NCBI GenBank assembly: GCA_039812685.1
Contig: JBDIBB010000105.1
Coordinates: 1-13,391, forward strand
Length of the DNA stretch: 13,391 bases
Direction: 5' to 3'
DNA from: JBDIBB01 sp039812685
GTDB taxonomy: Bacteria > Acidobacteriota > Vicinamibacteria > Vicinamibacterales > JAFNAJ01
This document shows positions 7,487 through 13,391 of this stretch, in pieces (the first letter of the stretch is position 1; the number at the start of each line of letters is the position of its first letter). The translations under genes and the position numbers were made by a program. The notes under the pieces are model-generated. The model had not been told where the DNA came from. It was given only the letters and a program-made list of their open reading frames with translations, and did no database searches.

Positions 7487-7514
7487 ATTCTAGCGCACGA
7501 CGACGGAGCGTCAC
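7487..7514 (-). promoter_or_regulatory. Possible sigma-70-type promoter of the activator gene
   Basis: On the minus strand GTGACG (7514-7509), a 16-base spacer and TAGAAT (7492-7487) resemble -35 and -10 boxes. Expected start is about 7480, giving a 13-base leader to ATG 7467. The -35 box overlaps the palindrome at 7510-7519, so autoregulation is possible. Weak evidence from sequence alone. Confidence 0.3.
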
Positions 7515-7519
7515 GTGAC
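7510..7519. promoter_or_regulatory. GTCACGTGAC palindrome, likely activator-binding site
   Basis: A perfect 10-bp palindrome, GTCACGTGAC, lies between the divergent activator and exported-protein genes. It differs by one base from the GTCGCGTGAC cores in the array at 4479-4514. Its centre lies about 95 bases upstream of the start predicted for the promoter at 7583, where an enhancer-binding site is expected. Confidence 0.5.
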
Positions 7520-7582
7520 ATCATTTCGGCAACGGCGTCAGACGCGCAGTGCCAGTGCCCGCAATCATCGCGGTGCTTACAC

Positions 7583-7597
7583 TGGTACGCGGGTTGC
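7583..7597 (+). promoter_or_regulatory. Predicted sigma-54 (-24/-12) promoter of exported-protein gene
   Basis: TGGTAC-GCGGG-TTGC matches the sigma-54 consensus TGGCAC-N5-TTGC with one mismatch and exact spacing, including the invariant GG and GC. The extended core GGTACGCGGGTTGCCTCA matches the element at 4371-4385 at 16 of 18 positions. Predicted start is about 7609, directly before the ribosome-binding site. It lies next to a sigma-54 activator gene. Confidence 0.7.
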
Positions 7598-7612
7598 CTC
7601 ACGCGGCGTGAG
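7598..7612 (+). promoter_or_regulatory. Inverted repeat at the predicted transcription start
   Basis: CTCACGC-G-GCGTGAG is a perfect 7-base inverted repeat with a single central base. It sits between the -12 element and the Shine-Dalgarno AGGAGGTG (7613-7620), covering the predicted start. It could be an operator for a repressor or simply part of the initiation region. It is probably too tight to form a useful RNA hairpin. Confidence 0.35.
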
Positions 7613-7625
7613 AGGAGGTGCTCGA

Positions 7626-8561
7626 ATGCGTGCCCGACAGTGGTTCGCCCTCGCGTCGTGCGCCCTGGCGCTGCCAGGCCCCGGCGCCGCGACGTCAGCG
7701 CCGCGCGCAGCCCACGAGGTGCGGGCAGCGCCGGTGGCGCAGGAGCGTTACTACACGATGAACGCGCGCGTGCGGCCGCTCTTCTTCTGGATTCGTAAGA
7801 ATGATGTCGGCGAGGCACGCATCACATGGCGTCGCGGGACGGCTGGCGCACACGGATACGAACTGCTGGTCGGATCTGATCCCCTCAAGGCACCGCGCAA
7901 AATCAACAAGTGGGGCTACCTCGCGGAGCATCTGCTGAACGACGAGGCCACGATCGTCGGCGTCATGAAGCAGGCGAAGGCGGAATCGGTCGAAGATGCC
8001 GAAGGACAGATCGCGCGCGAGGGACAGGGCGGGTATGTCTTCGAGACGATACGCGCGAGCGTCATGAACGGTCAGTTCACCGCTGCAACGGTGCAGGTGC
8101 GAACGCCGACCGATCTCACCCTGCGCGATGTCGGCGCGCTGCTGGGACGCGTCGAGATAGGTGCGGCTGCAGCCCGCACGCGCCAGGTGCCGCAGGCTAC
8201 CGCCCCCGGATTCCTTACGGCGCTTGCGGGCCTCCTGAACGAGACGACCACTGCAGCCACAACGGGCGCCAACCTGCGGCTGCGACTACCAGAGCCGCGC
8301 GTGTACATGTACAACGGCCGGTTGTACGACCTCGAGTTGCGCTCGCTGCACGCCCGCCCGGCGCTCACGGCTGGAGGCAACCGGTATGGTCCAGTGCTCG
8401 ATGGCGACTTCGTGGTGATCAATCGGGCAACGCGAGAAGTGACGAGGTTCTCGATGGTGTACGGAAGGACCGGTGAGTTGAGAGGAGTCCCGCTGAAGGT
8501 CGTCTTCCGGCCCAAGTGGTGGTTTGAGGCGGAACTGATTCTCGGCGACGCGCCTCACTAA
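7626..8561 (+). CDS. Exported protein of unknown function
   Basis: A 311-residue protein whose family I do not recognise. The N-terminus looks like a Sec signal peptide: Arg-containing start, hydrophobic WFALASCALALPG, then a small-residue cleavage zone around residues 18-25. The mature part is soluble-looking, with no further membrane span. It has a basic and aromatic patch (FFWIRKNDVGEARITWRR; PRKINKWGYLAEHL), a central Ala/Thr-rich stretch, then YMYNGRLYDLELRS and a C-terminal beta-like FRPKWWFEAELIL. ATG 7626 is set by a near-perfect Shine-Dalgarno (AGGAGGTG, 7613-7620) and by the sigma-54-like promoter just ahead; the frame is open upstream, but translation there would cross the promoter. 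It is divergent from the activator gene, which probably controls it. A periplasmic or secreted role is inferred from the signal peptide only. Confidence 0.75.
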   Translation: MRARQWFALASCALALPGPGAATSAPRAAHEVRAAPVAQERYYTMNARVRPLFFWIRKNDVGEARITWRRGTAGAHGYELLVGSDPLKAPRKINKWGYLAEHLLNDEATIVGVMKQAKAESVEDAEGQIAREGQGGYVFETIRASVMNGQFTAATVQVRTPTDLTLRDVGALLGRVEIGAAAARTRQVPQATAPGFLTALAGLLNETTTAATTGANLRLRLPEPRVYMYNGRLYDLELRSLHARPALTAGGNRYGPVLDGDFVVINRATREVTRFSMVYGRTGELRGVPLKVVFRPKWWFEAELILGDAPH

Positions 8562-8890
8562 GACCTTCACTACTAAACCCAGTGATTCTCAGTGATCAGA
8601 TGAGTTGATAGCCGGCATGGGCGAACCAACCCCGACAATGACGGAAGCCAATTCGATTGAGGACCGGGCGGAAACGCTGAGCGGTGCAGCGCAGCAGCGG
8701 CACAACGCAAGGCGGCACGGCGCGAATCCGTGTCTTCCAGAGGCGGGACCGGTGCACCCGGTTTTGTGGGGGCGATGCGGTTGTATGCACGCGTCAGTTC
8801 TTCGCAGGTCTGGTCCAGTCGCGCGTTCCTGGAGTAGCACGTAGGCGGCGGCGCTCAGGAGCACCGCGCAGTTGGATGGCCCAGAAGCGC
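8562..8890. other. Non-coding or decayed stretch
   Basis: No gene could be recognised on either strand; the short open frames are compositionally random, Arg- and Ala-rich. A direct repeat of CAGTGAT occurs twice, ten bases apart, near 8580. No clear terminator with a T-run follows the stop at 8561. The stretch may be further decayed parts of the activator remnant that starts around 8891, but no alignment is convincing here. Confidence 0.4.
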
Positions 8891-9223
8891 GAACAACTGG
8901 TGCAGCCGAAGGCGAGGTAGTGGTGGAGTTCCTGGAAGCGAGGTTCGCTGTCGCCGTTGGCGGCGGAGATCGCGCCGAGGACGTTTCGCGCTTTCTCGCC
9001 GACTAGCAACTACCGCCTGAACATCCCGCCGTGAGGGAGCCCGACGTTAACATCCCGCTCCTGGTCCGCCACCTCGTCCTGAAACACGCCCAGCGGCTCA
9101 CGAAGACGATCAGCAGCACCCCGACCGACCGGCCCGGGCGGCGCCGCCGTGCGGCTGGGGATGAAGCGCAGCACGCTCGTCTCGCGCATGCGCAAGCTGG
9201 GCATCACGCGCCAGACGCCGTAG
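8891..9223 (+). pseudogene. Shattered sigma-54 activator (AAA+/Fis fragment)
   Basis: Pieces of a second activator, paralogous to the one at 5404-7467, can be read in shifting frames. LVQPKAR near 8897-8918 matches ELQPKLLR. DRAEDVSRFLAD near 8969-9003 matches the segment before LYYRLNVFP, and NYRLNIPP (9008-9031) is that segment. REPDVNIPLLVRHLVLKHAQ from 9034 matches LRERREDIPALVHHFVERHA. After another shift, GPGGAAVRLGMKRSTLVSRM and RKLGITRQTP, ending at TAG 9221-9223, match the Fis helix-turn-helix GPNGAAARLGVKRTTLSSRM. The Walker A and GAFTGA parts and both GAF domains are missing. It cannot make a working protein. Its orientation and position ahead of the next two genes mirror the intact locus. 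The upstream boundary is uncertain. Confidence 0.75.
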
Positions 9224-9570
9224 GACCGCAGGTCGCCTCCAAACGCTTCACGGTCATTGCGGCGCCGGCCCACAAGCCTGCTCGCCGTGGAGCGTCTCGG
9301 CATCGGTTGCCCGGCCGCCCCTTCACCCGGAGACGCGCCGGATCGCGGTTCGCGATGACGAAACGGGATTGCCGATATTTCGCCACCTGATTCCATGTCG
9401 TCTCGCCCGGGGTGAGGCTACCGAGACAATTCGCAGGATCTGCCTTGAATCGTCACCTCGTGGCATCGACGGCCGCGGGCAGTGGTCTTGCGTGATGCAC
9501 AGGGCAGATGAATCGCCGCGCGCGCTTGCCGGAGCCGCGGCGACCGCCGCGGCATCCGTCCAGACTGTTC
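9224..9570 (+). promoter_or_regulatory. Intergenic region with possible relic sigma-54 control elements
   Basis: No gene is seen. Two elements recall the intact control region. GGTTCGCGATGACGAAAC (9347-9364) resembles GGTTCGTCGCGTGACGAAAC at 4494-4513 with a small deletion. GGGCAG-TGGTC-TTGC (9477-9491) keeps the GG and GC of a -24/-12 promoter at correct spacing but differs at outer positions. Predicted start is about 9503. The distance from the binding-site relic to this start (about 147) is close to that in the intact locus (about 143). Confidence 0.35.
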
Positions 9571-10419
9571 ATGACACGACTCGACGCCATCGTCGTTCCG
9601 CCGCGCAGGCCCCTCATCGAGCGGGCCAGGATTGGTGGCCTCCCCATCCTCGAGCGCACCGTGCTGGCCCTGGACCGCGCCGGCCTCGAGCGCATCGTGG
9701 TCGCCGGAGCGCGGCACAACCAGGCGGACCTCGTCCAGCGTCTGGCGCGCAGGGGCGTCGAGATCGACGTGATGACCGGCGAGGGGGTATCGGCGGTTCG
9801 ACCTGGTCACGCCGCCGTCATCATCTCGACCGACGTCGTCTTCGAGCCGGCGGCGGTTGCCGCGCTGGTCTCCCGAGGTCTCGAGCATCCCGGACACGCC
9901 GTCTGCGCGAAGGCGGCTCTGGGCGGAATCCTGTCCTACTTGCCGGCGGACGTGGTGGACCGCTTGCGCGAGCACCCATCGGTGGGACAGGCGATGTGGC
10001 TGCTCTACCGCGGCGGGCTCATGGCGATCGTGGACATCGGGCTGGCGTTCTGCAGGCCCGTCCCTCCCGACGGCCGTATGTGGAACCTCGAGGCGGAAGA
10101 CATCCGTCGACGCGCCGCCAGCGACGGATTTCTCGCGCGCGCCATGGGGCTGCTCTCCGTGCCAACCAGCCAAATCCTGCTTCGACTCCGCGTTGCCGCT
10201 GGCACGTTGAGGCTCCTCGTGCCCGCTCTGGCGTTGACGGCCGCCCTGCAGTTGTCGAGAGGCGGCCAGCTCTCCTGGCTGTTCGCCGCCCTGCTACTCG
10301 CCGCGAGCGTGCTGTCCGCCTGCAGCGCGAAGGCCATCGAAGGCGCCACGTTCGCGCGCCAGCACGCCACAGCCACACCGGATGCACGCCGGACTCGCGC
10401 CGATGGGGTCGTGGAGTGA
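9571..10419 (+). CDS. Truncated, catalytically ruined CDP-alcohol phosphotransferase paralogue
   Basis: A 282-residue paralogue of the 418-residue protein at 3093-4349. The N-terminal nucleotidyltransferase-like half aligns throughout: MTRLDAIVVPPRRP with MTNIEAFVLPPRNS, ARIGGLPILERTVLALDRAG with the same block, and VIISTDVVFEPAAV with VAVSCDVVFEPAAV. The C-terminal half aligns into the second membrane span and then decays. Where the parent has MVLDCSDGEVAR, this protein has SVLSACSAKAIEGATFAR, losing the first metal-binding Asp and disrupting DG. The frame ends after about 20 further residues, removing the G-x3-D-x3-D part and the remaining spans. It cannot be a CDP-alcohol phosphotransferase. 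ATG 9571 is chosen by alignment; ATG 9508 would add 21 Arg/Pro-rich residues. GTGA overlap with the next gene suggests coupling. It may be an early pseudogene or a retained non-catalytic protein. Confidence 0.7.
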   Translation: MTRLDAIVVPPRRPLIERARIGGLPILERTVLALDRAGLERIVVAGARHNQADLVQRLARRGVEIDVMTGEGVSAVRPGHAAVIISTDVVFEPAAVAALVSRGLEHPGHAVCAKAALGGILSYLPADVVDRLREHPSVGQAMWLLYRGGLMAIVDIGLAFCRPVPPDGRMWNLEAEDIRRRAASDGFLARAMGLLSVPTSQILLRLRVAAGTLRLLVPALALTAALQLSRGGQLSWLFAALLLAASVLSACSAKAIEGATFARQHATATPDARRTRADGVVE

Positions 10420-11168
10420 GGCCCCGCCGAGCCATCGTGCTGGCCGCCAGCCGCAGCCGCCTCGGCCCGCTCGGCGCCGATCGTCCGACGGCAATGCAAG
10501 AGGTCGCGGGCCGCGCGCTGATCGACCACCAACTCGACGCCCTCGCCGACTGCGGCGTCCGGAAGATCTGGATCGTGGCGGGCCCTGACGCGGAAGGGTT
10601 GCGCGAGCATGTCGGGTCGCGGGCAACGCTGCTCAGCTGTGTCGACGACGAGCCGCGCTCGGCCCTGCGGTCGCACTGGCTCTCCAGCCCTCAGCTGCGG
10701 GCAGGGGCCATCGTCCTCGAGGCCAACGTGCTCTTTGCGCCGCGGCTGCTGAGACGGCTGCTGGCATCGGAGTATCCCGATGCGCTGCTGCTCGACTCGC
10801 ACCGGCCCGTTGACCCGCGTCGCGTGCAGGTGCAGCTGGCGGGCTCCTTTGTGATCGACCTGGGCCGGCACCTGCCGCCCGAACGCGTGAGCGGCGAGTG
10901 CGTGGGGCTCCTCAAGCTCGGACCGGAGGGCGGCCGCCGGCTGGTCGAGGTAGTGACGCACAGGGCTGGCGAGAAGGCGGTCGTGCCGTCACCCGTCGAA
11001 GCCCTCGCCGCGCTCGCCCACACCTGGCCCTTGCAGGGCCTCGACACAGAAGGGCTTCCATGGGCCCGGATCGACAACTCAGACGACCTCGACGAGGCGC
11101 GACGCGTGGTCGCGCCTGACGGATCCGCTCGAGCGCACAGGGCGTCCGGGTCCGGCTCCTCACCCTGA
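10416..11168 (+). CDS. NTP-transferase-like pseudoenzyme (paralogue)
   Basis: A 250-residue paralogue of the NTP-transferase at 2347-3090, alignable over its full length: RAIVLAASRSRLG with RAIILAAGNGSRMG, VQLAGSFVIDLGRHLP with VQVAGPFVMNMSKEMP, LLKLGPEGGRRLVEV with VVKLGREGGRRLVTI, and LDTEGLPWARID with LDTDGLPWTEID. Key catalytic positions are changed. The Gly-rich loop has lost its glycines, the conserved Lys of RPKAM is Thr (RPTAM), metal-binding NCDV has become EANV (Asp to Asn), and TNSLYSLW is RSALRSHW. The later Asp (residue 220) remains. Nucleotidyl transfer is therefore unlikely. The reading frame is nevertheless intact over 750 bases. GTG 10416 overlaps the preceding stop as GTGA. 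Weaker selection or a structural/regulatory role are both possible. Confidence 0.7.
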   Translation: MRPRRAIVLAASRSRLGPLGADRPTAMQEVAGRALIDHQLDALADCGVRKIWIVAGPDAEGLREHVGSRATLLSCVDDEPRSALRSHWLSSPQLRAGAIVLEANVLFAPRLLRRLLASEYPDALLLDSHRPVDPRRVQVQLAGSFVIDLGRHLPPERVSGECVGLLKLGPEGGRRLVEVVTHRAGEKAVVPSPVEALAALAHTWPLQGLDTEGLPWARIDNSDDLDEARRVVAPDGSARAHRASGSGSSP

Positions 11169-11221
11169 TCCCTCCGATACGGAGACGCAAGTGAACGGAC
11201 GCAGAAGCACGGGAGAACAAC

Positions 11222-12436
11222 ATGCGAGTTGAGTCGATACGGAATGTGTGGCCGGTAGCCGTCGCCCTGGCGACGCTGGCGCTGGCGCCCGCGGGATGCG
11301 CACGCGAGCAGCCGGCGGGGGCCGCTCCACCGCCGCCCGAGGTGGCGTACGTCGAGCTGGTGCCGTCCCGCGTTCCGCTGACGGCCGAGTTGCCCGGCCG
11401 CACCAGCCCCTACCTCGTGGCCGAGGTCCGGCCGCAAGTGAACGGCCTGCTGCGCAGGCGCGCGTTCGAGGAAGGCTCGGACGTGCGCGCCGGCGCCCTG
11501 CTCTACGAGATCGATCCGGCGCCTTATCAGGCCGTCTACAACCAGGCGCAGGCCGCGTTGGGCGTGGCCGAGGCGAACCTCCCGGCCCTGCGCACGCGCA
11601 CGGCCCGGCTGAAGGAGCTCGTGGCGATCGACGCCGCGGGCCAGCAGGATCTCGACGATGCGAATGCGGCGCTTGCGCAGGCCGAGGCCAACGTCGTCTC
11701 GGCCAGGGCGGCGATCGAGGCCGCGCGCGTGAACCTCTCGTACACCCCGCTGCGCGCCCCGATCAGCGGCCGCACCGGGAAGTCGTCGATCACGCCGGGC
11801 GCGCTGGTCACGGCCTACCAGCCCATCCCGCTGACCACCATCACGCAGCTGGACCCGATCTACGTGGACGTCACGCAGTCGTCCGCCGAGTTGCTGATGC
11901 TGCGGCGCCGCCTCGCCAACGGGCAGCTCGAGCGTCCGGAGTCGCAGAAGAACCGCGTGCAACTCCTACTCGAGGACGGTACGCCCTACGCGCACAAGGG
12001 CACGCTGCGCTTCCGGGACGTCACGGTGGATCCGACGACGGGCTCGATCAGCCTGCGGCTGGTGTTCCCCAATCCCGACCACGTCCTGCTGCCCGGCATG
12101 TTCGTGCGGGCCGTCGTCGAGGACGCGGTGGACGAGCAGGGCCTGCTCGTTCCGCAACAGGCCGTGACGCGGGACCCGAAGGGACAGGCCGTGGCGCACG
12201 TGGTGAAGGCCGACGGCAGCGTCGAGCAGCGGGTGCTCACGATCGATCGAGGCGTCGGGCAGTCGTGGCTGGTGACGGCCGGCGTGTCCGCCGGCGACCG
12301 CGTGGTCGTGGAGGGCATGCAGAGCATCAGGCCGGGGTCGCCGGTGAGGGCCGTGCCGTTCACGGCCGGCGCGCCAGCCCCGCAGGGCGCGGCGCCCGCG
12401 CAAGGCAGTCCCTCTCCCACGGGCGCCGGGAAGTAG
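11222..12436 (+). CDS. RND efflux membrane fusion protein (AcrA/MexA family)
   Basis: A 404-residue periplasmic adaptor linking an RND pump to an outer-membrane channel. The N-terminus is a signal sequence ending in a lipobox-like APAGC (Cys26), so it is probably a lipoprotein, although Pro at -3 is unusual. The family order is clear. The first lipoyl half is around residues 66-100 (VAEVRPQVNGLLRRRAFEEG, LYEIDP), followed by the alpha-helical hairpin 103-172 rich in Ala/Gln/Glu. The second lipoyl half is YTPLRAPISGRTGKSSITPG (174-193), followed by the beta-barrel with TQLDPIYVDVTQS and a membrane-proximal domain with LLPGMFVRAVV. The tail from about 385 is Ala/Pro/Gly-rich. GGGAGA lies shortly before ATG 11222. 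The pump gene follows nine bases after its stop, a typical acrAB-like operon. Drug specificity cannot be told. Confidence 0.93.
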   Translation: MRVESIRNVWPVAVALATLALAPAGCAREQPAGAAPPPPEVAYVELVPSRVPLTAELPGRTSPYLVAEVRPQVNGLLRRRAFEEGSDVRAGALLYEIDPAPYQAVYNQAQAALGVAEANLPALRTRTARLKELVAIDAAGQQDLDDANAALAQAEANVVSARAAIEAARVNLSYTPLRAPISGRTGKSSITPGALVTAYQPIPLTTITQLDPIYVDVTQSSAELLMLRRRLANGQLERPESQKNRVQLLLEDGTPYAHKGTLRFRDVTVDPTTGSISLRLVFPNPDHVLLPGMFVRAVVEDAVDEQGLLVPQQAVTRDPKGQAVAHVVKADGSVEQRVLTIDRGVGQSWLVTAGVSAGDRVVVEGMQSIRPGSPVRAVPFTAGAPAPQGAAPAQGSPSPTGAGK

Positions 12437-12445
12437 GGGGACGCC

Positions 12446-13391
12446 ATGGCACGCTTCTTCCTGGACCGCCCGGTGTTCGCCTGGGTCATCGCGATCGCGA
12501 TGATGCTCGGCGGCGCCCTCGCCATCTACAATCTCCCGGTCGCGCAGTACCCGCCCATCGCGCCGCCGTCGATCACCATCCGCGCGTTCTACCCCGGGGC
12601 GTCGGCCGAGACCGTGGAGGACAGCGTCGTCCAGATCATCGAGCAGAAGATGACCGGGCTCGACCGGCTCCTCTACATGCACGCGGCCAGCGACTCGTCG
12701 GGGTCCGCGGAGATCACGCTCACCTTCGCGCCCGAGGTCGATCCCGACCTGGCGTGGTCGAAGGTGCAGAACAAGCTGCAGCTGGCCATGCCGATGCTGC
12801 CCGAGGTGGTGCAGCGCGCGGGCGTCAACGTCAGCAAGTCCACCCGCAACTACCTGATCATCGTCGGCCTCACCTCCGAGGACCCGAACTGGTCGCGCGC
12901 CGACCTCAGCGACTACATGGTGTCGCGCATCGAGAACGTGCTGGCACGCGTGCCGGGCGTGGGCGAGGTCGAGGTGTTCGGCACCGGCTACTCGATGCGG
13001 ATCTGGCTCGACCCCGACAAGCTCACGAAGTTCGGGATGACGTCGGACCACGTCGTGGCCGCGGTGCGCGCGTACAACGTCCAGGTGTCGGCGGGCCAGT
13101 TCGGCGGAGCGCCCGCGGTGCCCGGCCAGCGGCTGAACGCCTCCATCCTCGTCCAGTCGCTGCTGAAGACCCCCGAGGAGTTCGCCGCGGTGCCGCTGCG
13201 GACGAACCCCGACGGGTCCTTCGTGCGCATCAGCGACGTCGGCCGCACCGAGATGGGCACCGACCTCGACGACATCCGCGCCAACTACAACGGCTTCCCC
13301 GCCACGGCGCTGGCCATCCGCCAGGAAGCGGGCGCCAACGCGCTCGACACGGCCGACGGCGTGAAGGCGGCCATGAAGGACCTGGAGCAGT
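12446..13391 (+). CDS. RND efflux pump, inner-membrane subunit (AcrB/MexB type), partial
   Basis: The first 315 residues of a roughly 1040-residue hydrophobe/amphiphile-efflux RND transporter; the window ends inside the gene. The start MARFFLDRPVFAWVIAIAMM and the first membrane span are followed by LPVAQYPPIAPPSI, YPGASAETVEDSVVQ and IEQKMTGLDRLLYM. Then comes KVQNKLQLAMPMLPEVVQ, matching the AcrB porter domain almost motif for motif (AcrB: VQNKLQLAMPLLP). GVGEVEVFGTGYSMRIWLDP and QFGGAPAVPGQRLNASI continue the alignment. The proton-relay residues lie beyond the window. AGGGGG before ATG 12446 is a good ribosome-binding site. It acts as a proton-driven trimer with the upstream adaptor. Confidence 0.95.
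   Translation, partial: MARFFLDRPVFAWVIAIAMMLGGALAIYNLPVAQYPPIAPPSITIRAFYPGASAETVEDSVVQIIEQKMTGLDRLLYMHAASDSSGSAEITLTFAPEVDPDLAWSKVQNKLQLAMPMLPEVVQRAGVNVSKSTRNYLIIVGLTSEDPNWSRADLSDYMVSRIENVLARVPGVGEVEVFGTGYSMRIWLDPDKLTKFGMTSDHVVAAVRAYNVQVSAGQFGGAPAVPGQRLNASILVQSLLKTPEEFAAVPLRTNPDGSFVRISDVGRTEMGTDLDDIRANYNGFPATALAIRQEAGANALDTADGVKAAMKDLEQ

Noticed and set aside
7468..7818. N-terminal extension of the sigma-54 activator up to 7818
   Set aside because: It would cover the sigma-54 promoter and the start of the divergent exported-protein gene, and its sequence is low-complexity Arg/Ala/Pro.
8589..8864. Possible small Cys/Arg-rich minus-strand gene or IS fragment
   Set aside because: No ribosome-binding site, no transposase motif, no terminal inverted repeats or target duplications; composition typical of random GC-rich frames.
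9369..10415. Upstream extension of the NTP-transferase-like frame to 9369
   Set aside because: It overlaps the truncated CDP-alcohol phosphotransferase paralogue in another frame and is Arg-rich without motifs; similarity to the paralogue begins only at 10416.
11172..11184. CTCCG-ATA-CGGAG hairpin as terminator before the efflux operon
   Set aside because: The stem is only 5 bp and no T-run follows; it does not support an intrinsic terminator.
10691..11962. 423-codon minus-strand open frame
   Set aside because: It lies antisense to the NTP-transferase paralogue and the membrane fusion protein, both clearly coding on the plus strand; no motifs.
11966..13051. 361-codon minus-strand open frame
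   Set aside because: It is antisense to the well-conserved efflux genes; Arg/His-rich shadow composition.

Overview
This window comes from a high-GC Gram-negative-type bacterium. The RND efflux genes, an exported protein, and a sigma-54 activator of the GAF-GAF-AAA+-Fis type favour a soil/environmental lineage such as Acidobacteriota. That placement is an impression from protein style and GC content, not a demonstrated assignment.

Layout. (1) Positions 1-1396 are a decayed stretch with remnants of an NAD(P)-binding (NmrA/SDR-like) protein, an NTF2/SnoaL-like protein and a HigA-type antitoxin, each broken by frameshifts. (2) Positions 1397-4349, minus strand, form a tight three-gene operon: a CDP-alcohol phosphotransferase with an N-terminal nucleotidyltransferase-like domain, a stand-alone NTP-transferase, and a multi-span membrane protein of the lysylphosphatidylglycerol-synthase TM/flippase-like family. 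(3) Positions 4350-4535 are a divergent control region with a sigma-54-like promoter and three 18-bp tandem repeats with palindromic cores. (4) 4536-5426, plus strand, is an endonuclease/exonuclease/phosphatase-family (EEP) hydrolase. (5) 5404-7467, minus strand, is an intact sigma-54 activator. (6) 7626-8561, plus strand, is an exported protein of unknown function behind a second sigma-54-like promoter. (7) 8891-11168, plus strand, looks like an old duplicate of the same system: a shattered sigma-54 activator, then open but catalytically ruined copies of the CDP-alcohol phosphotransferase (truncated) and the NTP-transferase. (8) 11222 to the end is the start of an RND efflux operon: membrane fusion protein plus the N-terminal third of an AcrB/MexB-type pump.

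How it may work (inference). The NTP-transferase would activate a phosphorylated polar alcohol with CTP, the CDP-alcohol phosphotransferase would transfer it to a lipid or soluble acceptor, and the flippase-like membrane protein would handle the product. The two sigma-54-like promoters match at 16 of 18 positions. Each has GTC(A/G)CGTGAC-type palindromes roughly 95-145 bp upstream of the predicted transcription start, so the activator encoded between them may control both the operon and the exported protein. The downstream duplicate keeps gene order and start-stop overlap but has lost key catalytic residues in both enzymes. It is either an early pseudogene pair or a pair of pseudoenzymes.
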